Shown: piece by piece, positions 11,161 to 19,661 of the stretch
Layout of the letters: each line of letters starts with the position of its first letter
Position numbering within the stretch: position 1 is the first letter of the stretch
Assembly (NCBI RefSeq): GCF_007981265.1
Contig: NZ_CP034364.1
Location: forward strand, 1 to 25,471
DNA length: 25,471 bases
Direction: 5' to 3'
Source of the DNA: Pantoea sp. CCBC3-3-1
Lineage (GTDB): Bacteria > Pseudomonadota > Gammaproteobacteria > Enterobacterales > Enterobacteriaceae
Notes under the pieces: model-generated
What the model saw: the letters and a program-made list of their open reading frames with translations, nothing else
What the model was told of the DNA's origin: nothing
Databases searched by the model: none
Position numbers and translations under genes: made by a program

Positions 11161-11998
11161 CCGGCTGACAGCACCTGCTTTCCCGGTAATTCTGGCCCCG
11201 ACGGCGCGGTTGCTTTTGCGCTTCCTGCGACTCAGCTGGTATCTGTGCATCGGGGTGACGAATTGTTGAGTTCTTGCGAGGTTTCCCCAGGTCGCTGACC
11301 TGTTCGCGGCTTACGCCGGGCTGACTTACGTCAGACTCCCTCCACACACCAGTCTCCTGGTGTCGCCATCGATACCGAGCCGATCTTTCTCCTTTCTTAA
11401 TGAAACCTGCCTGCGGTCGTGCCGGCAGCGTTGCGGTTAAAAACCCGTTCAGGGCGCATGAAAACACGTAATACGTGCACGTCAGATTGTGGAAATCGCC
11501 GTAAAGCGTTGTGCCGCAGGGGCTGCAGCGTGGTTTTTTTCACGCGTCACTTTGTTCTCGTTTCACTCGAACCAAAGTGACGCCGTTCATTCCGGAGGCG
11601 CGTTTACCTCTGCAAACATGTGCTTTCCGGAAGACGTAATGGTGATCGCGGCATAGAACGAGTTTTTCGCGACAGACCCGCTACAGGTTTATCGGCATTA
11701 TGGTTGCCAGCGCGTAAATGCCGGCAGCGGATGGCAGGACGGTCGGTGCCGGTCACTGCGTTGTGAAATGTACCCTCATCGTCGCGTCGTAAGTGCGCTT
11801 TTTTTGACGATATCTGCTTCCAGGGGCGGGCAGATGTACCACACTGATGTGTTCTCCCTTTCAGGCTGCGGGAGTGTTCTGTACAGCCACCCGAAGGCGA
11901 TCCTCTCAGGCCGTGGGATCATTGGTGGTCGTCATGGACGACAGCGCTACCCGGACATACTATCAACAGAGATTCTTTACGGTCAACCGGAGGGGGTT

Positions 11999-12226
11999 AT
12001 GGACGTTTTCATCACGACAGCGCGCTTCAGCGACGGAAAAATGTGGCTGCAGCTGAGCGACGGGCAAACCCTGGGCGTGCCGCTGGCTTGCTTCCCCCGG
12101 CTAAAGAATGCCAGCGCGGCGCAGCTGGCTGACTGTGAGCTGACCCCGCGAGGCATTCACTGGGACACACTGGACGAAGACCTGTCACTTGCGGGCCTGC
12201 TGAGCCTGGAAACCGTGCTGCCCTGA
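11999..12226 (+). CDS. DUF2442 family protein
   Basis: This 75-aa protein begins at an ATG five bases after GGAGG. A longer upstream frame exists, but its first 77 codons lack family similarity and a good ribosome site, so I reject it. The sequence LSDGQTLGVPLACFPRL, then an acidic stretch ending in GIHWDTLDEDLSLAGLL, is the hallmark of DUF2442. Such proteins are often encoded beside DUF4160 proteins in toxin-antitoxin-like pairs, but no DUF4160 gene is present here. Its function is unknown. It lies downstream of an 838-bp non-coding region and ends four bases from the convergent membrane-protein gene. The family call is firm; a regulatory or antitoxin role is inference. Confidence 0.87.
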   Translation: MDVFITTARFSDGKMWLQLSDGQTLGVPLACFPRLKNASAAQLADCELTPRGIHWDTLDEDLSLAGLLSLETVLP

Positions 12227-12230
12227 AAGA

Positions 12231-12512
12231 TCAGCCGGCTTCGCCCTGCAGCCGGTGGCGGTAATGGTTCAGGACAACGTGTGTCACGATCTGGCCGTAA
12301 ATAAAACCGCCCAGCCCGGCAAATATTACGGTACCGGCCAAGCCGGCAAAGTAAGTTCCCGCGCCGGCGAGTACCCCGCAGACGGCGAGGCCGCCCCAGG
12401 TCTTCCAGTGCAGGAAGGCGGATTTATACGCGCTCCGCCACCGACTTCCTCGCTCCCGAGGAGACAGGTCTTTCAGTTCGGGAATACTTTTCAGGGTCCA
12501 GTAGATTTTCAC
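12231..12512 (-). CDS. Small membrane protein (copy 2)
   Basis: It is intact at 93 aa and matches the copy at 20733-21014. Confidence 0.7.
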   Translation of the reverse strand: MKIYWTLKSIPELKDLSPRERGSRWRSAYKSAFLHWKTWGGLAVCGVLAGAGTYFAGLAGTVIFAGLGGFIYGQIVTHVVLNHYRHRLQGEAG

Positions 12513-12687
12513 GGTGATGTCCTTGTGCCGTTGGTTGTGCAGAAGAAAACATAACACGGCGGGACAGGAAATGTTTTGTGACCACCGCCAGCTGCGGCGC
12601 CACCACAAAACACCGGGACAAGATGTGTCTTTGGAGTACCGCCGGTACTCCAAAACGTCCTGGTCAGGCATAGCCCGACACCCGTGA

Positions 12688-13116
12688 TCAATATGCGTTA
12701 ACAGAAATCATACAGCCAAAATCTTTTGACAGATGCGTAATGGTGCCATCGACCTTGAGACGCTGCCCGTCGTTAAGAGCATTCATGTCGGCATACTGGC
12801 TTACAGCAACCGTATTATTTCCGACCTTCAGAAGGAAAAAGTCATCCGAGATGTAGCTGTGGTCATGTAAATGAACCACGCCTTCAGCCGTCATGCCCAG
12901 GCCACCAAACTCCTGATTAGCTCTGCCAGGATTTTTACTGGCTTCAGCGCAAATCTGGCTAACTGACTTGTCTGTTTTCTGAAGTGGGGCTTTCAGCCCC
13001 TTGTTTATACTGGATAATCCTGAGTTCAAAGCGCTGAGACCACTGTTAACCTGCGCACAGCCAGACAGTAAAATTCCTGACAAAAAGAGAGCACATCCAG
13101 ACTTTACACAATTCAT
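12688..13116 (-). CDS. Outer-membrane lipoprotein (copy 2)
   Basis: It is intact at 142 aa and matches the copy at 21190-21618. Confidence 0.87.
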   Translation of the reverse strand: MNCVKSGCALFLSGILLSGCAQVNSGLSALNSGLSSINKGLKAPLQKTDKSVSQICAEASKNPGRANQEFGGLGMTAEGVVHLHDHSYISDDFFLLKVGNNTVAVSQYADMNALNDGQRLKVDGTITHLSKDFGCMISVNAY

Positions 13117-13319
13117 GTGATTTTATTTCCTGATAAATCAATAGGATGACAGTATCGCGTTTTTGGCATCGGTATTAAATAGCTTGTCATTATTTTTCAG
13201 AAAGTCAGCCAGTCACCAACAGGATTATCGGCTTTTAAAATCTTACCGGCCGGAGCCGGTCAACGCCTCACGGCCGCACAGTAAACTGCGCCTCCGTTCA
13301 CCGTTATCAGAGGAGTTAC

Positions 13320-13481
13320 GTGCCGGAAATCCGCCCTTGGTTACAACATCCGCGCGAAATTCCTGGCTATTCACTTTCGTGCATGCCTATGCAGGCGCGT
13401 CAGAATCATCGGGAGCGTTTTGCGGGGGTTCGGGCAGGGAAAGGCCTGTCTTTTGGCCGTTTCGTCGCAGAATGGCGCTGA
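13320..13481 (+). CDS. Possible 53-aa small protein (copy 2)
   Basis: It is unchanged from the candidate at 21822-21983. Confidence 0.35.
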   Translation: MPEIRPWLQHPREIPGYSLSCMPMQARQNHRERFAGVRAGKGLSFGRFVAEWR

Positions 13482-13562
13482 GGGCGTTTTCGCGGTGCGG
13501 GCAAGTAGTCTTATGTTAAAAGCGAGTGGCTGGCAGGGTCATTAAACGCGGCCAGCCGTCCG

Positions 13563-13805
13563 TTATTTGAGAATGGCTGTGAGGAGGCTACTGAATACGG
13601 AACCCGTTATGAAAGCGCGCTCCGTCGTCACTTCCTCTTTCCGCATGTCCGCCAGCCTGGCGAGTGCGCTTTCGGGATCGGCGGCGCGAACCTCTTCAAA
13701 CTGCTTTTCCCAGCCGTCACCGGCCAGTTGAGCGGCTTTCTCCGCGTCAGATCTTTCCAGGGCGGCGATGTGCTGACCCTTCTTAAAAAAGCAGAACTCC
13801 GGCAT
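13563..13805 (-). CDS. 80-aa hypothetical protein (copy 2)
   Basis: It is intact and matches the copy at 22065-22307. Confidence 0.65.
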   Translation of the reverse strand: MPEFCFFKKGQHIAALERSDAEKAAQLAGDGWEKQFEEVRAADPESALARLADMRKEEVTTERAFITGSVFSSLLTAILK

Positions 13806-13938
13806 GGTGTACTCCGTGAACAGGGTGGCAGTCATGAGTAACATATCTGAAGTGAGCTGATTTCGTACAGCGGAGTCTGCCTAACCGGTTCGGGACTGAA
13901 CTCTTATGTTAAACAATCAGGACAGGGAGGATGTATTT

Positions 13939-14442
13939 ATGCGGAAAATTATTGTTGTGCCATACGATGATAAATGGCCTGAGATGTTTGAAGCTGAAAG
14001 TTCACTGATAAAGAAATTGCTTGGTGGAGTGGCTAAAAATGTCCATCACATTGGTAGCACGTCAGTTCATGGTCTCTCAGCAAAGCCCGTAATCGACATG
14101 CTGCTTGAAGTTTCCGACATCAATGAACTGGATGCGTACAATTCTTCAATGGCTCGTGCCGGGTATGTTGCTCGTGGTGAGAACGGGATTCCGGGGCGTA
14201 GATATTTCATTAAGGGCGGTGATCAGCGTAGTCATCAAGTGCATGCGTTTGCAGTCGGAGATTCGCAGGTATTAAAGCATCTCGCTTTCCGTGATTATCT
14301 TCGACGAAACAAGGACATTGCAGTGCAGTATGCTGAGATAAAACACTCAGCAGCATTGCTTAGCAGGAACGATGTTCATCGCTATAGCACCCTAAAAGCG
14401 GACTTCATAGAGCATCATCTGCAACTGGCGCTGGCTGTCTGA
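13939..14442 (+). CDS. GrpB/UPF0157 family protein (copy 2)
   Basis: It is intact at 167 aa and matches the copy at 22441-22944. Confidence 0.9.
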   Translation: MRKIIVVPYDDKWPEMFEAESSLIKKLLGGVAKNVHHIGSTSVHGLSAKPVIDMLLEVSDINELDAYNSSMARAGYVARGENGIPGRRYFIKGGDQRSHQVHAFAVGDSQVLKHLAFRDYLRRNKDIAVQYAEIKHSAALLSRNDVHRYSTLKADFIEHHLQLALAV

Positions 14443-14456
14443 AACGATAGTGATTG

Positions 14457-14484
14457 AGTTCGTTGCCGGGATGTTATGGTAAAT
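14457..14484 (+). promoter_or_regulatory. cer/dif-like XerCD recombination site (copy 2)
   Basis: It is identical to the site at 22959-22986. Confidence 0.65.
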
Positions 14485-14611
14485 TCGGGTAACAGGCAGG
14501 TATGGAAGAGATTTGGCCGTCGGGCGCCAGCCTGCCCGTTAACTTCACTCTACAGGAGTGATAGCATCGCCCGGTTTACTGGCATGCCTGATAACTTACA
14601 GGGAGCGTTTA

Positions 14612-15142
14612 ATGCAATTAATGAGAATGACCTACGACGATCTGACAAAGGGCGGCGGCGAGGCAAAGCTGCACGTTTACGGCGTGGGCACCTTTCCGGT
14701 CTTTTCCGGCCAGAAGCCTTATACCAACGATCCGGACTGTACCTACAGGCCTAACAGCGCCATTCCGGTCGGGCGCTACTGGATTGTTCCGCGCCCTGAA
14801 GGCAGTATCGCGAACCGGATCAGAGGATGGGCCGTCGACACCTGGAACAGCTCGAATCATTCAGAGTGGTTTGCGCTCTTTAATTCGGAAACGATGAATG
14901 ATTCCATCCTGATCAACGGTGTTGCCCGCGGCGGTTTCCGCCTGCATCCCCTTCGGCCGGACGGCTCCGGAGAAAGTGAAGGGTGTATCACCTTCGTGCG
15001 GCGTGCTGATTTCTACACGGTAAGGCAGGCGCTGCTCCGGAGAAAGAAAGTTCGCGTGCCGGGTTCGCGAAACGGCTTGATGGCATACGGCTACGTTGAG
15101 GTTCAGGGAGAAAGTAACTTTGCAAACTGCAAAATTCGTTAG
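14612..15142 (+). CDS. DUF2778 L,D-transpeptidase-like protein (copy 2)
   Basis: It is intact at 176 aa and matches the copy at 23114-23644. Confidence 0.9.
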   Translation: MQLMRMTYDDLTKGGGEAKLHVYGVGTFPVFSGQKPYTNDPDCTYRPNSAIPVGRYWIVPRPEGSIANRIRGWAVDTWNSSNHSEWFALFNSETMNDSILINGVARGGFRLHPLRPDGSGESEGCITFVRRADFYTVRQALLRRKKVRVPGSRNGLMAYGYVEVQGESNFANCKIR

Positions 15143-15392
15143 AAAAACAGCGGGATTTTTCGTCTGCTTTATTGTGGCCTTTATGGTGTCACGCTACGGG
15201 ATGCCGCTCTATCCGCTGACGGCATGGCTCGTTGAACATTCTTACCAAATTTTCAGTGGTTACCAGGATGACGTATATGAAGCCGGTACGGATCCGGTGA
15301 CGTTTTTCTCTCTAATAACTGTTATCGCGTTTTACGCTCTGGCCATGTACTGGCTGGTAAAAGCGGCAGTTAAAAAAGTAAAACGTGGATAG
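15120..15392 (+). CDS. Two-helix membrane protein, candidate immunity (copy 2)
   Basis: It is intact at 90 aa and matches the copy at 23622-23894. Confidence 0.75.
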   Translation: MQTAKFVRKTAGFFVCFIVAFMVSRYGMPLYPLTAWLVEHSYQIFSGYQDDVYEAGTDPVTFFSLITVIAFYALAMYWLVKAAVKKVKRG

Positions 15393-15499
15393 GCTGATTG
15401 CAGTAAAAGCCGGGGCGCTCTATTGGTTTCTGATGTCAGGTCGATAACAGGATCAACAACACCAGACGCTTTACGGCAGTTCATAAGAAAGTTCTTTTC

Positions 15500-15524
15500 A
15501 GCACCCCGCACGGGGTGCTTTTTT
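15500..15524 (+). terminator. Rho-independent terminator (copy 2)
   Basis: The hairpin and T-run are the same as at 24002-24026. Confidence 0.88.
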
Positions 15525-15737
15525 ATCCTATCCCTACAGTTGCGTATGAAAAATCAACTCAAAGTAGGTTACAAGCCGCATCTTATGATAAATACAGGGG
15601 GCTGGTACGACAGGGATAAGATCGTAGAGGAGAAGGTACAGTAAATTTCTGATTAAAAAACAAAAAAAAGTTATGGGTAAATCTATGTTTTAACAAGGCC
15701 GTTATATGAACAGCCTATGTGTTTTTTATTAGTCAAT

Positions 15738-16631
15738 CTAGTTTAAAGGCAATAGTTTATTTTTATAGTATTGGTAAGTGTCCGCCTCTAAGCACAGCTT
15801 TGGATTGACTGAGAAAACATAAAGAGCTAAGTTTTTTAATGCTTCAAAGTCAATATCTTTGCTGATTTTTGAGTATTTTTTATGCAGTTAGTTATTAAAC
15901 CGCAAACTAGGTACTCAAAAAAATGGCCCTGAATGAGTCGATTTTCTAGGACTCCGATTTTTTTGTATAAGTCATGTATTGATACTCTGTGAGGGGAGTT
16001 TTTTGCGTTTGAAATATATCTTGAAAATTCTTTTTGGGATAGTATAAATTATTGTTAAAATTGAGTGCAACACTAGAGAGCCGCCTTTTTTTGCAATTTT
16101 AAATAGTGTCAAATCATGGCTCTTAGAACATATGTTTATTTTACTTAAAGTTGCGATTCTACGGATTGCTCTTTTTATCAGCTTTATATATCTATTAGTA
16201 GAGTCTTTATTTCCCGCAGTAAGCATAGTTATAACATGGTAGATACTACATCGCTCCAAAAATCGTTCTCCCAGCTATACCCATAGGTGTAGAGATAACG
16301 GTTACGATCATTGATCCTGCTTGAAATGTATCCCATTATTATCCCTGTGTCAACTATGACTAAGTGTTTTTTTTAGCTTTTTGCTTTCAATTAAGTCATA
16401 GTAATCCAAGACATTTTTACAACAACTAAAAAACCTTTATTTTTACTTTTCGCTCAGGAAGATAATGTTCTAAATAGCCTTGTAGTATGTTGTAATCGCA
16501 TAAGGTCAGTTGTTTTAAAACCAGCGGGGCTAGGTTCTGTTACGTTTTTATCCTTCTATATGAAAGGTAATATCAACTCTATGAAATTTTTTTTGAGCAT
16601 TTATCCCGCCAGATGTTCTCATGAAGGTCAT
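15738..16631 (-). CDS. ariB: PARIS effector AriB, many errors (copy 2)
   Basis: The span is 894 nt where 882 are expected. From about 16230 to 16560 this copy differs from the other two by inserted bases, substitutions and deletions, and the TOPRIM half is unreadable. The other two copies agree with each other across the same stretch, so this is most likely unpolished read sequence. See 24241-25121. Confidence 0.8.
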
Positions 16632-17931
16632 TGGATAGCCTCCGCCATGTCAATAGTATATTCGTCTAAAAACCCAACAACATCAGGGGAATGAGTTGCA
16701 AAAATTATTGAGTATTTTTATTTATACTAGTTACTGCAGCTACAAGGTTTTCTTGCCAGGTAACATGTAGGGATAGCTCTGGCTCATCGGCTATATATAT
16801 ACAATCTTTCTCATCTTGCAACAGCGCCTCGCCTAAAATTATAAGAATCTGCTTTTCTCCTGAAGATAGATCTTCAAGTGTCACTTCTCTTTTATTGTAA
16901 CTTTCAACGACCAGTTCATTAGATGCAGATATGTAAAATGTTTTTCTACCATTAAATATTGAGTTTAATACCTCTACAAAATTTGATAGCGGTTTATACG
17001 TGGTCTCATTTGTATTTTTTAGCTTGTAATACTCCTCTACAAAGTCATGGGTTCTCATAGCATTAAATAAGTAGACGAAATCCTCCATTTCAATGCTGCT
17101 ATTTTTCTTCTCCCGTTTTTTAACAATCGAGTGAAGCTTGCTGAATGTTTTATCAATTCTCGTTTTGTAACGTGACTCGTTGATACCTAAAGTCTTGAAA
17201 GCATCCGTTATCCCTTCCCTTTCTTTTTTTACATCTAATTTAAAGTCGCCTCTCATTTTGTCAATGAATGCAGGGTCTATTAATGAAAGAAACACATTCT
17301 GCTGGAACTTTTCAGTGTTGTCACTCATTCTTCCATTGATCATTGATGCGTATTTTATAAAGCCGCTTGTAAATATATTTAACCTAAAGTCAACAGGGTT
17401 TTGTTGTTTTGATCTATAGTCATATTCGATTTCATTGCTGTCTGAACGGCTAACGGGTAGCCAAGATAGCTTTATTTTTCTTGCTAGTATTTCCGTTAGT
17501 TCTTCAGGTATTTTTCTTCTTGATTCTCTCCTTATTATGTAATCTTCATCTATTATTACATTGGATTTTTGATTGTTTCTATTTCTAAATAAAAATGATT
17601 TGGTTTCATTCTCTTCATTCTCTTCATTTTCTTTACTGGTTTCAACAATGTAGTTGATCATGTCATAATTATTGTCGTCCTCCCCTTTTCTTACATATAT
17701 CTCCATATAGTTATTTTTCTTGATGTCGGATAACTTTATAATAATTTCGTCAAATTTAATAACCCATAACTTACTTAAGTCAACTTTTAGGGATGAAACT
17801 AGCAAATTAATTATGGTTGTTTTGCCCGTTCCATTGTCACCTATTAAAAAGTTATAGTCTTTATTTAATGCTAAATTTACAGTTTTTTCGCCCCAGAGGC
17901 CGTTTACTTCCACTGAATCTATTAATAACAT
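16628..17931 (-). CDS. ariA: PARIS anti-phage sensor ATPase AriA
   Basis: This is the best copy. It spans 1304 nt and lacks one T near 16709; restoring it from the other copies gives 434 aa. AriA is an ABC-type ATPase that forms a complex with AriB, senses a phage trigger (the Ocr anti-restriction protein in the studied E. coli system) and releases AriB. Visible motifs are Walker A GDNGTGKTT (31-39, Lys37), signature LSSGEKQ (355-361), Walker B IYIADEP with Asp382-Glu383, and H-loop ATHSPD (412-417). The start codon follows AGGTGCAAAG. The stop overlaps the ariB start as ATGA, so the two genes are probably translationally coupled. An acidic ENEENEENE stretch comes from a 9-bp direct repeat. 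The block is visibly AT-rich against the backbone, consistent with transfer. The AriA call rests on the AriB partner; a lone gene could pass for another OLD-like or AAA_15 ATPase. Confidence 0.9.
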
Positions 17932-18058
17932 CTTTGCACCTGTGTGTTTTTTTTTAGTATCTCTACCGTAAATATGGTTTTGTTTGTAAGGATTTTATTC
18001 GATTATTTTATTTTGACTACTAATAATTGATTTAGGATGATTTTTTACTTGTAGGGCC

Positions 18059-18087
18059 TTGAGATAATGCCTCATGACAGGTAATCT
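18059..18087 (+). promoter_or_regulatory. RNA II primer promoter
   Basis: The -35 TTGAGA (18059-18064) and -10 TAATCT (18082-18087) are separated by 17 bp and match the pMB1/ColE1 RNA II promoter in sequence and position. It lies about 130 bp from the divergent ariA start. Confidence 0.88.
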
Positions 18088-18095
18088 CAGCAACT

Positions 18096-18201
18096 GCAAA
18101 CGAAAAAACCGCCTTGGCGGGCGGTTTTTCGAAGGTTTAAAAAGTTGGCGCTTTTTAAACCGTGGTAACTGGCTTAAACGGAGCGCAGTAACCAAAAATG
18201 T
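18096..18201 (-). ncRNA. RNA I, antisense inhibitor of primer formation
   Basis: This RNA of about 106 nt is complementary to the 5' part of RNA II. It runs from ACATTTTTGG at 18201 to GTTTGC at 18096, close to the roughly 108 nt of ColE1 RNA I. Its last hairpin (AACCGCCCGCC, loop, GGCGGTTTTTT) is the terminator. The middle hairpin around AAAAAGCGCCAACTTTTT replaces the pMB1 sequence, so the kissing loops differ and may give separate compatibility. It controls copy number by binding RNA II before the primer folds, helped by Rop. Confidence 0.88.
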
Positions 18202-18207
18202 CCTTCT

Positions 18208-18237
18208 AGTGTAGCCGTAGTTGGGTTAACACTTCAA
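18208..18237 (-). promoter_or_regulatory. RNA I promoter
   Basis: On the minus strand, -35 TTGAAG (18237-18232) and -10 TACACT (18213-18208) are 18 bp apart, followed by AGAAGGACA. This matches the pMB1 RNA I promoter almost base for base. The same promoter is at 9708-9737 in the second copy, and in the first copy. Confidence 0.88.
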
Positions 18238-18640
18238 GAACTCTAAGCGTACTTCTTGTGTACTTTACCGCTCCGTAAACCAGTTACTGTTGGCTACCGC
18301 CAATGGCGATTTGTCGTGTCTGTCAGGGTTGGACTCAAGAGAACAGTTACCTGAACATGACGTGGTAGTCGGGCTGAACGGGGAGTTCGTGCACACAGCC
18401 CAGCTTGGAGCGAACCACCTAAGCAGAACCCAGTGTCAGGCGTGGAATGAGAAGACGCGGCCATAACAGCGGAAAGACACGGGAACACTGTACGGTGGGA
18501 ACAGGAGAGCGCACGAGGGAGCCGCCGGAGGGAAACGTCCGGCATCTTTAAGTCCTGTCGGGTTTCGTCCTTCTGATTTGAGTACCGGAAATCGGTGATT
18601 TCTGTGAAACTCGTCAGGAGGGCGGAGCCTATGGAAAACC

Positions 18641-18677
18641 GGGGAACCGGGGGGCCGGGCTCGGGGGGAAAGGGGGG
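18641..18677 (+). other. G-rich tract after the origin, possible G-quadruplex
   Basis: Five G-runs of 4, 6, 3, 6 and 6 bases are separated by 2-4 bases, starting two bases after the RNA/DNA switch. This meets the usual G-quadruplex pattern on the plus strand. It is present at 1654-1690 and 10141-10177 as well. Whether it folds or affects replication is unknown. Confidence 0.6.
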
Positions 18678-18704
18678 TGCTGTTGACGTTGACCTGGAGG
18701 ATAT

Positions 18705-18944
18705 ATGTCCGGAAGATTGCATGTTGTATCTAAACCCGAGAAGCAGTTTCTCGATGACGCCGTGTTTGCGGCAGAGCGGGCAAAAGGCAAAAAGCTGTCC
18801 GGTCCGGAAAAAAAAGAGGTGCTGCGCGTGGCCCGTAATCAGCTGCTGGGACAGCGCGAGGCAGAGGCCGCAAAAAAGGCCCGTGCGGACGAGAGACAGG
18901 CCGCTGAGTTCACCTGGAGTAAGCCTAAGCCTTTTCGCCGTTAA
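18705..18944 (+). CDS. Small basic hypothetical protein
   Basis: This 79-aa protein has a strong ribosome site (GGAGG, seven bases before ATG). It is very rich in Lys, Arg, Glu and Ala, looks helical in the middle (residues about 30-68), and ends in KPKPFRR. I do not recognise a family. It sits between the origin and rop in the same orientation, where ColE1 has no gene of this kind. It could be a small nucleic-acid-binding or copy-control accessory protein, but only its charge and position suggest that. The first and second copies are frameshifted by homopolymer changes; this copy reads through cleanly. Confidence 0.65.
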   Translation: MSGRLHVVSKPEKQFLDDAVFAAERAKGKKLSGPEKKEVLRVARNQLLGQREAEAAKKARADERQAAEFTWSKPKPFRR

Positions 18945-19048
18945 CCCGCAACGCTCGCCGCAGAGCTCGTCTGGCGCAGCCAGGGGAACCGAGGAAGCGT
19001 CATTTCATCCGTTCTGTGCCCGTGGCACGTTCACTCCGGAGCGTTTCT

Positions 19049-19228
19049 GTGACCAAACACCATAAAACCGCCCTGAATATGGCAAAATTTATTCAGGGAC
19101 AAAGCCTGCTTCTGCTGGAGAAGCTCAACGAGCTGGACCTGGATACGGAAGCGGATATGTGCGAACGGCTTCATGAGGACGCCGAGCGCCTTCATGCCGG
19201 CCTTCTGGCGAAGTTAAATCAGGAATAA
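19049..19228 (+). CDS. rop: Rom/Rop, RNA I-RNA II complex stabiliser
   Basis: Rop is a dimeric four-helix bundle that stabilises the RNA I-RNA II kissing complex and lowers copy number. The sequence TKHHKTALNMAKFIQGQSL aligns with ColE1 Rop, keeping Lys3, Asn10, Phe14, Gln18 and Lys25 of the RNA-binding face. The loop region LDLDTEADMCERLH matches the Rop turn. I choose the GTG start because it aligns with Met1 of Rop and has GGAG 7 bases upstream; an ATG 33 bases earlier would add an unrelated N-terminus. At 59 aa it lacks the short acidic tail of the 63-aa ColE1 protein. All three copies are intact. Confidence 0.94.
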   Translation: MTKHHKTALNMAKFIQGQSLLLLEKLNELDLDTEADMCERLHEDAERLHAGLLAKLNQE

Positions 19229-19238
19229 CGGTATCCGC

Positions 19239-19661
19239 ATGGCGAAAGTATCTATCAGCGAGGCCGCCAGGCTTACGCAGACCAGCCGGCCTACTCTTTA
19301 CAAGATGATTAACAGTGGTGAGCTTAATTTTACATCGACTGTAAAGGCAGGTAAGTCTGTAAAGGTTATTGATACGTCAGAACTTATACGGGTTTTTGGT
19401 GACATCAATGGTGTTGAAACTGCTACAGCTTTTACGGTAAAGCCTGACCCGGATTTTACATCCCTTAACAGTGTCGATTTACAGCATTTACAACATCAAA
19501 TTGAGTTGTTACAGAAAGAAAACGAAGGACTGAAGGAGGCAGTTGCCGCCAGAGACGAGCACATCGCATCCGTTCGTCAGGCTATGCTGCTTCTTGAACA
19601 TAAAAAAGAGACAGCGCCGCCCGTATTGCCTGCCGGCAAATGGTGGCAGTTCTGGAAATAG
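19239..19661 (+). CDS. HTH DNA-binding protein with coiled coil
   Basis: This 140-aa protein begins 10 bp after rop, so the two are probably cotranscribed. Residues about 4-32 (SISEAARLTQTSRPTLYKMI) form an excisionase/MerR-like helix-turn-helix. Residues about 78-125 are a coiled coil rich in Gln, Glu and Leu, likely for dimer formation. The tail ends in WWQFWK, an aromatic C-terminus I associate with a class of small plasmid HTH proteins. A role in plasmid maintenance, transcription control or replication is possible, but none is shown by the sequence. It lacks a ribosome site close to the start, consistent with coupling to rop. Confidence 0.88.
   Translation: MAKVSISEAARLTQTSRPTLYKMINSGELNFTSTVKAGKSVKVIDTSELIRVFGDINGVETATAFTVKPDPDFTSLNSVDLQHLQHQIELLQKENEGLKEAVAARDEHIASVRQAMLLLEHKKETAPPVLPAGKWWQFWK

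Larger units (their letters stand above)
8485..16981. repeat. Tandem plasmid unit, copy 2 of 3
   Basis: This is the second direct copy. The backbone genes are mostly intact, but about 16230-16560 inside ariB carries many insertions, deletions and substitutions. That looks like an unpolished or low-coverage patch. The unit spans 8497 bp, against 8484 and 8490 for the others. Confidence 0.97.
18093..18638 (+). other. ColE1/pMB1-type replication origin (RNA II primer to ori)
   Basis: RNA II starts just after the -10 box and primes leading-strand synthesis after RNase H cleavage about 545 nt downstream. Recognisable ColE1 landmarks follow in order: the RNA I complement, GGGTTGGACTCAAGA, AACGGGGAGTTCGTGCA, CAGCTTGGAGCGAAC, GTGTCAGGCGTGGAATGAGA, AGGAGAGCGCACGAGGGAGC, TCCTGTCGGGTTTCG and GGCGGAGCCTATGGAAAA. 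The switch point is expected in GGAAAA at 18633-18638. Some segments differ from pMB1, so this is a related but distinct member whose incompatibility I cannot state. Replication would use host RNase H, Pol I and Pol III, with copy number set by RNA I and Rop. Confidence 0.93.

Noticed and set aside
17932..18058. A sigma70 promoter for ariA
   Set aside because: TTACAA (17989-17984 on the minus strand) lies upstream, but no convincing -10 box sits at the right distance. The promoter is probably here but I cannot place it.
18108..18129. The hairpin in the RNA I region as a terminator for ariA or an upstream gene
   Set aside because: It is the last stem of RNA I on the minus strand in a ColE1 origin; ariA is transcribed away from it.
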